Shown piece by piece: positions 26,097-34,447 of a DNA stretch of 64,000 nucleotides. Position 1 is the stretch's first letter, and each line of letters opens with the position of its first letter. The translations under genes were made by a program, and so were the position numbers. Below the pieces are notes generated by a model. The model did no database searches and had not been told where the DNA came from. It was given only the letters and a program-made list of their open reading frames with translations. The DNA comes from Methylobacillus sp. MM3 (lineage in GTDB: Bacteria > Pseudomonadota > Gammaproteobacteria > Burkholderiales > Methylophilaceae): NCBI RefSeq assembly GCF_001645185.1, contig NZ_LXTQ01000001.1:496001-560000 (forward strand), in the 5' to 3' direction.

Positions 26097-28265
26097 TCAA
26101 GTCTCGACAACCACTTTGACGGCCCCCTCCTTATTGAGGACGTCGATCCCGACGCTATTGGGATAGCGTTGCAGCCGCAGGCCGACGCATCCTCCCTTTG
26201 TCCATAATCCATTGATTTCCAAGGATTCCATGAATTTTGGCAATTTGGGATGGCGGAATTGAATCTCCGAGCAATCAGGGCTGAACGAAAGCCCGAGGGA
26301 AGACTGCAGCAGGTAGAACACGCTCGCCGCGGCCCAGGCCTGGGGCGAACACGCGACAGGGTACAGGGTGGGACCCTCGCCCATGCGTTTATCGAAACCG
26401 CAGAAAAGTTCGGGCAGCCGATGCTGATCCACATGCAGGCTGACATCAAACATACCGGCGAAGATGGCCATGGCCGCTTCTTTAAGCCCGTAGCGCGCCA
26501 TGCCCCCAGCGATCAATGCATTGTCGTGCGGCCAGACCGAGCCATTGTGATAAGCCATCGGGTTGTAGCGCGCCTCTCGGCTGGAGAGCGTGCGGATGCC
26601 CCAACCGCAGAAGAATTCCTCGCCCAGCAGTTGCCGGGAAATCCGTTCCGCATGCTCCTGGCTCGCGATTCCGGACCACAGCGTATGACCCGCGTTGGAA
26701 GAACGCACCATGCATGGTTGCTTGCGGCCATCCAGGGCCAGGGCATAAGTGCCGATCGCCTCGCACCAGAAATCCTGGTCGAATCGTTGCTTGAGCTGCT
26801 CGGCGGCATCGCGCAGGCGCTGCGCCTGCGCCTCGTCGCCAAGGCGCTCGGCGAGTTCCGCCGCGTAGCGCTTCGCCTGGTAGACATAACCCTGGACTTC
26901 GCACAATGCGATCGGAGCATCCGCCAGTTGTCCGTCGGCGTGAAACACGGAATCGTGAGAATCCTTCCAACCTTGCTGTATCAGGCCGGTCTTGCTGCGC
27001 CGCCGGTACTCCACGAAGCCGTCGCCATCGGCGTCGCCGTAGCGGTCGATCCACTCGAGGGCGAGCTGGATGTTGGGCCAGATCGACCTGATCAGCTCCA
27101 GGTCACCCGTGCGCTCGTAGTAGGCTCCCGCGAGGCCGATGAACAAAGGCGTGGCGTCGACCGTACCGTAGTAGCGTCGGAACGGGACCTCATCGAGAAG
27201 TGCAAGCTCGCTTTTGCGCGCCTCGTGGAGGATCTTGCCGGGCTCGGCGTCGCTTTTCGGGTTCTCCTCGGTGGCTTGGGACGCCGCCAGAAACCGCAGA
27301 ACTCCGCGCGCGAGATGCGGATAGAGCCAGAGGCATTCCCAGGCCGTCAGAATGCCGTCGCGACCGAAGGTCGTCGAATACCAGGGCACGCCGGCGTAAG
27401 GGTAAAGGCCGTCGGGCAGGCGCGAAGTCAACATCACGAGATCTGAAGCCGAGCGGTCGATCCAGCGGTTGACGAGCTGGTTCGAGGTAGTGAGCTGGCA
27501 GCATTCATTGAGAAGATGACCGATCTTCTTCGTCGACAGCTCCAGCGCAGAGTAGTAATCACGAGGTTCAGACGCCATTTTGCCATCAAGCTCGCAGCAT
27601 ACAGTCACAAACAGGTGGGTCTCGTCCCTGGGCGGCAAGGAAAGCAGAAAATCCGCATGCGACGCGCTGAGACGGTCGGGTGCCGGACTGAACCCGATGT
27701 GGGTGCAGCGCACCGCATGGTCCAGCCCCTTGTAGGCAAACATCAGCTCATCGTCGCCGACCGTCGGGTCGAGATAATCCCCTTTACGCTGCCGCTGATA
27801 GCCGCGCACTTCGAAGATATCGGCATAATCGGCGCCGAGCTCCATGCTGAGCATGATCTCGATCGGCTCAAGCCCGAAGTTGACGATGCGGATGTGTTCA
27901 TAGCAGGCGCCGTCCCACAAGAGCTTGGCCCGGAAAATGTGCATGAGGCCTTTTTCGATCAGCGGCTGATCGGCCCGCTCGATGTCGGGATTCATCAGTT
28001 CGATGACGAAGACGCCGCTGTCTTCCCTGACCGCCGAATTCAGGTACATGGGGCGATGCCCGTCGATCAGCAGCTCCTGATGCGAAAGATAGCGTGTGTC
28101 GTCATTGTAGAGGCCCTCATCTCCCAGGCCGATCGGCTGAATGTCGCCAAAGCGGTCGAACAGCGCGAACGTATCGTTGTGCTTCAGCACGCGGCGGCGG
28201 TCATCCGGCGGCGCGGCGGTCGCCAGGATGTACCATTGCTCGTCCAACTGGATTTTCTTGACCAT
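26097..28265 (-). CDS. Glycogen-debranching-type amylo-alpha-1,6-glucosidase
   Basis: 722 residues. The N-terminal ~290 residues match the bacterial 'glycogen debranching N-terminal' beta-sandwich domain (FDRFGDIQPIGLGDEGLYND, then TRYLSHQELLIDG). The C-terminal (alpha/alpha)6 barrel of GH15/GH63-like glycosidases shows VPWYSTTFGRDGILTAWECL, WIDRYGDADGDGFVEY, GWKDSHDSVFHADG and MAYHNGSVWPHDNALIAGG, with acidic residues typical of the active site. It probably hydrolyses alpha-1,6-branched or other alpha-glucans in the cytoplasm. The gap to the glycosyltransferase is 3 bp, so they form one operon. Exact substrate unknown. Confidence 0.88.
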   Translation of the reverse strand: MVKKIQLDEQWYILATAAPPDDRRRVLKHNDTFALFDRFGDIQPIGLGDEGLYNDDTRYLSHQELLIDGHRPMYLNSAVREDSGVFVIELMNPDIERADQPLIEKGLMHIFRAKLLWDGACYEHIRIVNFGLEPIEIMLSMELGADYADIFEVRGYQRQRKGDYLDPTVGDDELMFAYKGLDHAVRCTHIGFSPAPDRLSASHADFLLSLPPRDETHLFVTVCCELDGKMASEPRDYYSALELSTKKIGHLLNECCQLTTSNQLVNRWIDRSASDLVMLTSRLPDGLYPYAGVPWYSTTFGRDGILTAWECLWLYPHLARGVLRFLAASQATEENPKSDAEPGKILHEARKSELALLDEVPFRRYYGTVDATPLFIGLAGAYYERTGDLELIRSIWPNIQLALEWIDRYGDADGDGFVEYRRRSKTGLIQQGWKDSHDSVFHADGQLADAPIALCEVQGYVYQAKRYAAELAERLGDEAQAQRLRDAAEQLKQRFDQDFWCEAIGTYALALDGRKQPCMVRSSNAGHTLWSGIASQEHAERISRQLLGEEFFCGWGIRTLSSREARYNPMAYHNGSVWPHDNALIAGGMARYGLKEAAMAIFAGMFDVSLHVDQHRLPELFCGFDKRMGEGPTLYPVACSPQAWAAASVFYLLQSSLGLSFSPDCSEIQFRHPKLPKFMESLEINGLWTKGGCVGLRLQRYPNSVGIDVLNKEGAVKVVVET

Positions 28266-28268
28266 AAC

Positions 28269-29318
28269 TTACCTCCTGGTCGCCTCGATCCATGAAGGCT
28301 GTTGCAGGCGCCGATAAATGGTGAGGTAGTCATCGGCCATGCGCTTTGCGGAAAACCGCTGCTCGAAGACCCGTCGGCAACGTGTCCGACCGAGTTCGTC
28401 ACAACGGTCCGCGGCGGCAAAAGCCTCATCCTGATTTGAGACGATAAAACCGGTTATTCCGTCATCGACAATCTCCGGCACCGATCCGTTCCGATAGGCA
28501 ATCACCGGCGTGCCGCATGCGAAGGCCTCGATCACCACCAGCCCGAAGGGTTCGGGCCAGTCAATCAGGAAGAGCAGCGCCGCAGCGCCTTGCAGGAGGC
28601 TGTGCTTCTCCTTGTCGCCGAGCTCGCCGAGGTATTCGATGAGCGGATTCCTGAGCAAGGGTTTGATGCACTCATCAAAATACACCTCGTCGGCCTTATC
28701 CACCTTCGCTGCGATGTAAAGCCGCCTTCCTGCGTGCTGCGCAACCTTGATCGCGCGATCGACGCGCTTTTCAGGCGAGATGCGGCCCACAAAAACAAAA
28801 TAATCGTCCGCATTCGGGGATAACGCATACAGATCGAGCGGCAATCCGTGATATACCGTTCCCTGCCATGTCAGCCAGGGCAGCGGGCTGCGCTGGCTGT
28901 TGGAAATGGAGATCAACGGCACATCGCAAAAATGCCGATACAAGGGCGCGAGCTGGGGCAAATCCAGCCGACCGTGCAAGGTCGTCACATGCGGTACGGG
29001 CAGTCTTTTCGCCAGCGGCAAGTGAAGATAATCGGTATGAAAATGAATAACGTCGAACTCTTCCGCCATCGCCCCCACCTGGTCGAGCAGTATCGTTTGG
29101 TACGCCAGCCAATCCTGCTGCAGGGAAGCCAATCGGAGACTGCATTCGACCGTGGCGATCAGGCGCGCTTCGGTCACCGAATCGCCGCTGGCAAACAGCG
29201 TGACCTCATGCCCTTGCCGCACCAGTTCTTCAGTCAGATAGGAAACAACGCGCTCGGTCCCACCGTAGGCAATGGGCGGAACCCGCTCGAATAGAGGAGC
29301 GACTTGCGCGATTTTCAC
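28269..29318 (-). CDS. GT4-family glycosyltransferase
   Basis: 349 residues starting at GTG 29318 (AGAGAAG upstream). N-terminal GT-B half: MKIAQVAPLFERVPPIAYGG, TERVVSYL, HTDYLHLP; C-terminal half: FVFVGRISPEKRVD (nucleotide-sugar site), then WPEPFGLVVIEAFACGTPVI carrying the E-x7-E motif of GT4 retaining transferases. No membrane segment. Pairing with the debranching enzyme suggests alpha-glucan synthesis and turnover, perhaps in stress, though donor and acceptor cannot be read from the sequence. Confidence 0.9.
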   Translation of the reverse strand: MKIAQVAPLFERVPPIAYGGTERVVSYLTEELVRQGHEVTLFASGDSVTEARLIATVECSLRLASLQQDWLAYQTILLDQVGAMAEEFDVIHFHTDYLHLPLAKRLPVPHVTTLHGRLDLPQLAPLYRHFCDVPLISISNSQRSPLPWLTWQGTVYHGLPLDLYALSPNADDYFVFVGRISPEKRVDRAIKVAQHAGRRLYIAAKVDKADEVYFDECIKPLLRNPLIEYLGELGDKEKHSLLQGAAALLFLIDWPEPFGLVVIEAFACGTPVIAYRNGSVPEIVDDGITGFIVSNQDEAFAAADRCDELGRTRCRRVFEQRFSAKRMADDYLTIYRRLQQPSWIEATRR

Positions 29319-29427
29319 AATTCTTCTCTTTTTGTGAAGAGGACTTATAGTTGACAGGAAATTTTTTCAAAAATTGCCTGGCAGGTGAAGCAAAAGCTTT
29401 TTCAGCAAGTTTCATACATCGCGCATT

Positions 29428-30225
29428 TCAGCCTCTCGTCATCAGGCGCGCGGCGATCCTTGCTGCAGCTTGTCGCAATTCGTGCAGACATTGTGCACGC
29501 TGGTCCTCGTTCAGCCAACCGGTGATGTAGGTCGTGCCGATGGCGGCCACGGGATAGCCAGACGCGTCGCAAATGGGAACACCGAGGCCGCTGGTGGTGC
29601 GGTCAAGCACGATGTTGTCATAGGTGCCGTAGCCGCTTTTCATTGCATCGTCGACCGCCCGGCGGAAGCCGCTTTCATCGAACCCCTCGATACGATGGTA
29701 GCGCGACAGGTTTGCCTGGATGATGGCTTCGACCTCATCGCGCGGCAACCGCGAGAACATCGCCACGCACGCCGGGCTCATGCCGAACGGGCCGCGCAGC
29801 CCGACCCGCCCCCTGCCGACCTGAATCTGCGATTCGCTCTCGTAACGGCCGATGCACACCATGTCCAGGCTGGAGCGTATGCCCAGATACACCAGCTGAT
29901 CCAGCCGCTCGGCCAGCGCGCTCAACTCCGTTGCCGCGACTCGTTCGATGGGGTGCCGGCTGATCGCGGAATAACCCAGCGCGGCGAAGTCCGGCCCCAG
30001 GTTGAAACGCGTAGTCTGCGGATCGCGCTCTACCCAGCCCATTTCCATCAGCGCGTCCATCACGCGATGTATGGTCGGACGCGGCAATCCGGTGCGCGCC
30101 ACCAGCTCGGTAAGCAGGCTGCCTTTGCTGGAGCCGCGCGCAATGGCGGTAAGCAGGATGGCCGCGCGGTTCAGGCTACCGGTGGGGGCCGAGGATTCAT
30201 TTTTTGTTTGCGTCTTGATCGTCAT
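29428..30225 (-). CDS. IclR-family transcriptional regulator
   Basis: 265 residues from ATG 30225 (MTIKTQTKNE); the frame continues to 30285 but that would run through the intergenic operator. Winged HTH about 20-80 (LTELVARTGLPRPTIHRVMD) and an IclR effector domain about 95-262 (LVYLGIRSSLDMVCIGRYES; YGTYDNIVLDRTTSGLGVPI). Ligand unknown. It is divergent from a PNPOx-family gene, with a matching palindrome just upstream of each start, suggesting it controls both genes. Confidence 0.92.
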   Translation of the reverse strand: MTIKTQTKNESSAPTGSLNRAAILLTAIARGSSKGSLLTELVARTGLPRPTIHRVMDALMEMGWVERDPQTTRFNLGPDFAALGYSAISRHPIERVAATELSALAERLDQLVYLGIRSSLDMVCIGRYESESQIQVGRGRVGLRGPFGMSPACVAMFSRLPRDEVEAIIQANLSRYHRIEGFDESGFRRAVDDAMKSGYGTYDNIVLDRTTSGLGVPICDASGYPVAAIGTTYITGWLNEDQRAQCLHELRQAAARIAARLMTRG

Positions 30226-30238
30226 TCGATATCCATAA

Positions 30239-30355
30239 AATCCGTTTATCGGACACATAAATACAGTCAAACCGTTGACCATCATACAAGCTAATTATTA
30301 CTATTTTCCACACTAATCGTCTGATAAACAGGATTAAAAATCCGATATTCGGACA
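30239..30355. promoter_or_regulatory. Paired operator-like palindromes AATCCGNNNNNCGGACA in the iclR/PNPOx divergent region
   Basis: Two copies of AATCCG-N5-CGGACA: core TCCGTTTATCGGA at 30241-30253, 15 bp upstream of iclR, and core TCCGATATTCGGA at 30341-30353, 21 bp upstream of the PNPOx-family gene. They are exactly 100 bp apart, share both flanks and differ only in the central 5 bp. Likely binding sites of the divergent IclR regulator. Confidence 0.7.
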
Positions 30356-30374
30356 TATGAAAAAGGAAAGCATC

Positions 30375-31031
30375 ATGAGCAACTTGTACGGCGAGCAGCA
30401 TCGGGCATTCCAGGAAGCCTTCGATACCAAAAAGATGGCCGACCGCGTCAGCGATATGATCGTGGTGCCGGAAATCGCGGACGAACACCGGGGCTTCATC
30501 GAGAGTCGCGATTTCTTTTTTCTGACGACCATCGACCATCGCGGCTACCCCACGTGCTCACATAAAGGCGGCAGCCCGGGCTTCGTCAAGGTAGTAGACA
30601 GCAGGACGCTGGCCTTCCCCAGTTTTGACGGCAACGGCATGTATCTGTCGATGGGCAATATCAACGCTAACCCCAAGATCGGCATGCTGTTCATCGATTT
30701 CGAGACACCGCACCGGGTGCGCGTCCACGGCGATGCCATCGTCAGCCGCGACGACCCGCTGCTCAAGGAATTCCACGGCGCCGAACTGGTGGTGCGCGTC
30801 ACCATCGCGGAAATCTTCATCAATTGCCCGCGCTATATCCATCGCTATCAACGCGTCGCCTCATCCCACTACGTGCCGCAGCCCGAATGCACGACGCCGC
30901 TGCCGCAATGGAAGCGCATCGACGCGATCCAGGATGCCTTGCCCGAACGCGACAAGGCTATTGCGGACAAGCTGGGCGGCGTGATTACGCCGGAGGAATA
31001 CGGCGCGCTGGTCATGAAGGGCGAGGCATGA
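30375..31031 (+). CDS. Pyridoxamine 5'-phosphate oxidase-family FMN-binding protein
   Basis: 218 residues from ATG 30375 (AAAGGAAA upstream; the ATG at 30357 would start inside the operator flank). PNPOx-like split-barrel: FFFLTTIDHRGYPTCSHKGG, TLAFPSFDGNGMYLSMGNI, ANPKIGMLFIDFETPHRVRV, then a C-terminal helical region. True PdxH is unlikely; such proteins are flavin-dependent reductases or oxidases of unknown substrate. It is probably repressed or activated by the divergent IclR protein. Confidence 0.85.
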   Translation: MSNLYGEQHRAFQEAFDTKKMADRVSDMIVVPEIADEHRGFIESRDFFFLTTIDHRGYPTCSHKGGSPGFVKVVDSRTLAFPSFDGNGMYLSMGNINANPKIGMLFIDFETPHRVRVHGDAIVSRDDPLLKEFHGAELVVRVTIAEIFINCPRYIHRYQRVASSHYVPQPECTTPLPQWKRIDAIQDALPERDKAIADKLGGVITPEEYGALVMKGEA

Positions 31032-31044
31032 GGCCGCTCGTCTC

Positions 31045-31108
31045 GTAGCGCAGGCGTCCTCGCCTGCAACAGCTCCAGCAAGGATGCAGGCGAGGACACC
31101 TGCGCTAC
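31045..31108. repeat. Intergenic inverted repeat (24-bp arms)
   Basis: Arms at 31045-31068 and 31085-31108 are complementary over 23 of 24 bases around a 16-nt loop. The left arm begins GTAGCGCAGGCGTCCTCGCC and the right arm ends CACCTGCGCTAC. The GC-rich REP/MITE-like hairpin lies between the PNPOx gene and the mxa operon and has no T tail, so it is not a typical terminator. Confidence 0.85.
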
Positions 31109-31138
31109 GGATGGCGGCACGCTCAAAAGGAAGAGAAT

Positions 31139-32167
31139 ATGGACATGGAAGTGATCGAGCACCAGCTCACCGACTGGCGCACCCAGGCGCTCAGGCTGGA
31201 AAACGAAGTCGGCAAGATTATCGTCGGCCAGCAACGGGCCATCCGGCTGATCACCATTGCGATCTTCGCCCGCGGCCATGTGCTGCTGGAAGGCGACGTG
31301 GGCGTGGGCAAAACCACCTTGCTGCGCGCCTTTACCCGCGGCATCGGCGGCGGATACGAGCGTATCGAGGGCACGGTCGACCTGATGCCCAATGATCTCG
31401 TCTATCACACCTACCTGGGCGAAGACGGGCGCCCGCACGTCGATCCCGGCCCGCTGTTGCGCAGCGGCGAAAACCTGTCGGTATTCTTTTTCAATGAAAT
31501 CAACCGCGCACGGCCGCAAGTGCATGCGCTGCTGCTGCGGGTGATGGCCGAGCGCAGCCTCGCCGCGTTCAAACGCGAGCATCGCCTGCCGCACATGCTG
31601 GTGTTTGCCGACCGTAATCAGCTGGAAAAGGAAGAAACCTTCGAGATTCCTTCCGCCGCGCGCGATCGCTTCATGATGGAAATTCCCATCGTGGCGCCTT
31701 CCGAGCGCGACATCCGCCGCTCGCTGGTATTCGATACGCGCTACCACGACACCGACCAATTGACCGAGCAGGTCGAGCCCGGCCTGCTCGCCTTCGATCA
31801 GCTCAATGTCTTCGGCGCGCGCTTGCAGCAGCATATTCAGGCCAGCCCCGTGCTGGAAAACTATGCGATGGACTTGTGGGAAGCGACGCAGACTCCGGCC
31901 AGATTCGGCATCAAAATCGACGGCGTCGATGCTTCCCGCCTCGTGCATGCCGGCGCCAGCCCGCGCGGCATGGGCATGCTGCTGCGCGCGGCGCGGGTGC
32001 ATGCCTGGCTGATGAATCGGGATCACGTGCTGCCGGACGATATCCATGCGGTGTTCCATGAAACCGTGGCGCACCGGCTGGTGTTCAGCTCGATGTATGA
32101 AATGCGCCGCACCGCGCTGGCGCGGGAATTGATGAGCAGCATCCTCCGCACCGTCGCCGTGCCTTGA
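31139..32167 (+). CDS. mxaR: MoxR-family AAA ATPase (MxaR-like)
   Basis: 342 residues from ATG 31139 (AAGGAAGAG upstream). AAA_3/MoxR: Walker A GDVGVGKTT (about 52-60), Walker B region LSVFFFNEINRARPQVHALL, arginine-rich sensor region and C-terminal lid. MoxR ATPases act with VWA-domain partners as chaperones for cofactor or metal insertion. In methylotrophs mxaR begins the mxaRSACKL set needed for active calcium-containing methanol dehydrogenase. Followed 4 bp later by mxaS. Confidence 0.9.
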   Translation: MDMEVIEHQLTDWRTQALRLENEVGKIIVGQQRAIRLITIAIFARGHVLLEGDVGVGKTTLLRAFTRGIGGGYERIEGTVDLMPNDLVYHTYLGEDGRPHVDPGPLLRSGENLSVFFFNEINRARPQVHALLLRVMAERSLAAFKREHRLPHMLVFADRNQLEKEETFEIPSAARDRFMMEIPIVAPSERDIRRSLVFDTRYHDTDQLTEQVEPGLLAFDQLNVFGARLQQHIQASPVLENYAMDLWEATQTPARFGIKIDGVDASRLVHAGASPRGMGMLLRAARVHAWLMNRDHVLPDDIHAVFHETVAHRLVFSSMYEMRRTALARELMSSILRTVAVP

Positions 32168-32171
32168 AACC

Positions 32172-33035
32172 ATGATCCCGGCCTACGCCCAGGCGTTTAC
32201 CTACCAGATACTCTGGCGCTCGCGCAGCTTGCGCTCCGGCCTGCATCGGGGCGCGCAGGGCGGGCTGGGCATGGAATTCCGCGGCAATGTGCCGCTGACC
32301 GACTACCCGGATGCGCGACGCATCGATTTGCCGCAGACGCTGCGCGACCCGATGGATCAGCTGCATGTACGCGTCTTCAACCAGAAAAACCCGACGCCGG
32401 TGTTCGCCGTCTGCGACCTTTCCGGCTCGATGCAATTCGCCGGCCGCCGCAACAAGCTCGCGCTGGCTGCCGAAATCGCGGCATCCATCGCCTGCTCGGC
32501 CGACCAGAACAGCGACACGTTCGGTTTTGTCGGCTTCGACGACATCGTGCGCGAAGACTGGCTCAGCCCACCCAGCCGGCGCATGCATGAAGCATTCGAA
32601 CTGACCTCGCGGCTGATGGAGTATCGCCCCGCCGATGCCGGGGCGGAAGGCCTGCTCGACGTCAATCGCTATCTGGGATCGGCGCGCGCGCTGGTGTTCC
32701 TGATCTCGGATTTCCATATGCCGCCCGAGCGCCTGGAAGAAGCGATCAACACCTTGTCGCGGCATCACGTCGTGCCCATCGTGCTGTGGGATAGTGAGGA
32801 ATACCGCCAGCTGCCGCGCCTGGGCTTGAGCGCCATCATCGATCCGGAAACCGGCGCCCAGCGCACGCTATTCTTCCGGCGCGAACTGCGCGAGCGTTTC
32901 GAGCAGGCATTCGCCGCACGTCGAACGTTGCTGGAGGCCCTGTTTTTGCGCTACGAAATCCCGCCCTGCTTCATCGATGACGAGTTCAAGGCCGAAGCGC
33001 TGACGGAATATTTCCATCAATTTTCAGCACTATGA
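32172..33035 (+). CDS. mxaS: DUF58/VWA-like protein (MxaS-like)
   Basis: 287 residues, soluble. DUF58 domain with a DxSxS metal-site motif in VFAVCDLSGSMQFAG, and LVFLISDFHMP further on. DUF58 proteins are the usual partners of MoxR ATPases. Gene order (MoxR, DUF58, MxaA, VWA, TPR-like, VWA) matches mxaRSACKL. It overlaps mxaA by 4 bp (ATGA). Confidence 0.87.
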   Translation: MIPAYAQAFTYQILWRSRSLRSGLHRGAQGGLGMEFRGNVPLTDYPDARRIDLPQTLRDPMDQLHVRVFNQKNPTPVFAVCDLSGSMQFAGRRNKLALAAEIAASIACSADQNSDTFGFVGFDDIVREDWLSPPSRRMHEAFELTSRLMEYRPADAGAEGLLDVNRYLGSARALVFLISDFHMPPERLEEAINTLSRHHVVPIVLWDSEEYRQLPRLGLSAIIDPETGAQRTLFFRRELRERFEQAFAARRTLLEALFLRYEIPPCFIDDEFKAEALTEYFHQFSAL

Positions 33036-34447
33036 AAACTCTCCTGTTCATTTTCTGCCTGCTGCTCGCTTTTTCCGCCCAATCTGCGAACGATGAACGC
33101 TATTCATTGCATGTTGACAACCCAGAGCGGGATATCGGCCATATCGTCGGCGACAGGATAACCCGCACGGTCGTGCTGGATGTGCAGCCGCCGTACGCGC
33201 TGGCTTCGGCCTCTCTGCCAGCCAAAGGCCTGAACCGGCAAGGCATCGAGCTGCACGATATTGAACTGCACACATCCTCGTCCTCCGGCGCGACGCGCTA
33301 CACCGTGCGGCTCGATTACCAGGTATTCACCCGCGCAGTCACCCCCAGAAAGGTCGCCCTGCCGCAGGAAACATTGCAACTGAAGGGGAATAGCCGGACC
33401 ATCAAGGTCATGATCCCGGCCTGGAGCTTTCGCGTATCACCGCTGGCGGCGCAGGGCGAGACGCACATCGAACAGGACATGAGCCCCTTCCGCGGCCCGA
33501 TGCTGCGCGAAGCAAAGACGGCCCAACAACTACTGGCGGCGTGCATCGCGCTGATCGCTTTCGCGGCCGGAGGCTTGTTGTATTTCAACGGCAACCGCCG
33601 CTGGCTGCCAGGCATGGGCGGCCCTTTCGCCGCAGCTTCCCGGCAATTGCGCCGCCTGCCCGTCGGCGACACGCAGCAGGCCGTGGCGGCGATACACCAG
33701 GCCTTCAAGCGCACCTTCGGCGCCAACCTGTTCAAACCCGACCTGCCGAAATTTTTCGCAGCCCATCCGCGCTTTGTGCCGGTGCGCCAGGAAATCGAGG
33801 ATTTCTTCCGCCTGTCGGATGGCGTGCTGTTCGGCGCGGCGGCCACGGACAGCTACACCCCGCACAAGCTCCGCCATTTCTGCAACCTCTGCCGCGACTG
33901 CGAGCGAGAGCCGTTCGCACTGCCGCCGCTGACGGCAGTGACCGTCAGCAGCATCGTGCTGACCTTGGCCATCGTGCTGCTGATGCAGAAAATCGAGGTA
34001 CTGCCGATGTGGCCGCTGGTGATTGCCTGGGCCTGCTTCTTCCATCTGGGAGGCGGCGAAAAACCGCGCGCGGCGGTGGTTTCCGTGTTCGTCAGCACCG
34101 TGTTCGGCGTGCTGATGGGCTGGCTGTCGGCACTGGCGATCATGAGCAACCCAATACCGGAACTGATGCCCGGCACGATCTGGGCGGCACTGGTGATTGC
34201 GCTCGCGGTCGGCATCATCAGCGTTTGCGCCTACTGGAAAACGCTGTCGATCACGCCGGTGTGCATCTACGGCTATGCCGCCACCTGGGGCTATCTCGAT
34301 GTGCCGGGGCGTTTCGACTGGGCCGTGCTGACCGCCTTGGACTGGCAGAACGTGGTGCTGGTATTGCCGGCGGCCATCGCAGTCGGCTGCGCCTTCGCCT
34401 ATGTCAACGCGCGCATGGTGGGCATGCTGGTGCGGAGCGCGCCATGA
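33032..34447 (+). CDS. mxaA: MxaA-like protein fused to a DUF1097-like membrane domain
   Basis: 471 residues. A signal peptide (MKTLLFIFCLLLAFSAQSA) is followed by an MxaA-like periplasmic domain (about 20-165), one TM (about 168-188) and a cytoplasmic part that includes PVGDTQQAVAAIHQAFKRTF and a Cys pair CNLCRDCE. The last ~165 residues (about 305-471) have four to five membrane segments that resemble DUF1097 proteins (WACFFHLGGG, then CIYGYAATWGYLDVPGRFDW). I do not know this extension from ordinary MxaA, normally about 300 residues. MxaA is required for Ca2+ insertion into methanol dehydrogenase. Overlaps mxaS and mxaC by 4 bp each. Confidence 0.8.
   Translation: MKTLLFIFCLLLAFSAQSANDERYSLHVDNPERDIGHIVGDRITRTVVLDVQPPYALASASLPAKGLNRQGIELHDIELHTSSSSGATRYTVRLDYQVFTRAVTPRKVALPQETLQLKGNSRTIKVMIPAWSFRVSPLAAQGETHIEQDMSPFRGPMLREAKTAQQLLAACIALIAFAAGGLLYFNGNRRWLPGMGGPFAAASRQLRRLPVGDTQQAVAAIHQAFKRTFGANLFKPDLPKFFAAHPRFVPVRQEIEDFFRLSDGVLFGAAATDSYTPHKLRHFCNLCRDCEREPFALPPLTAVTVSSIVLTLAIVLLMQKIEVLPMWPLVIAWACFFHLGGGEKPRAAVVSVFVSTVFGVLMGWLSALAIMSNPIPELMPGTIWAALVIALAVGIISVCAYWKTLSITPVCIYGYAATWGYLDVPGRFDWAVLTALDWQNVVLVLPAAIAVGCAFAYVNARMVGMLVRSAP

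Noticed and set aside
33541-34443. Upstream extension of mxaC over mxaA
   Set aside because: The in-frame open stretch overlaps mxaA entirely; MSFDQPWFL at 34444 with ATGA overlap is the natural start.
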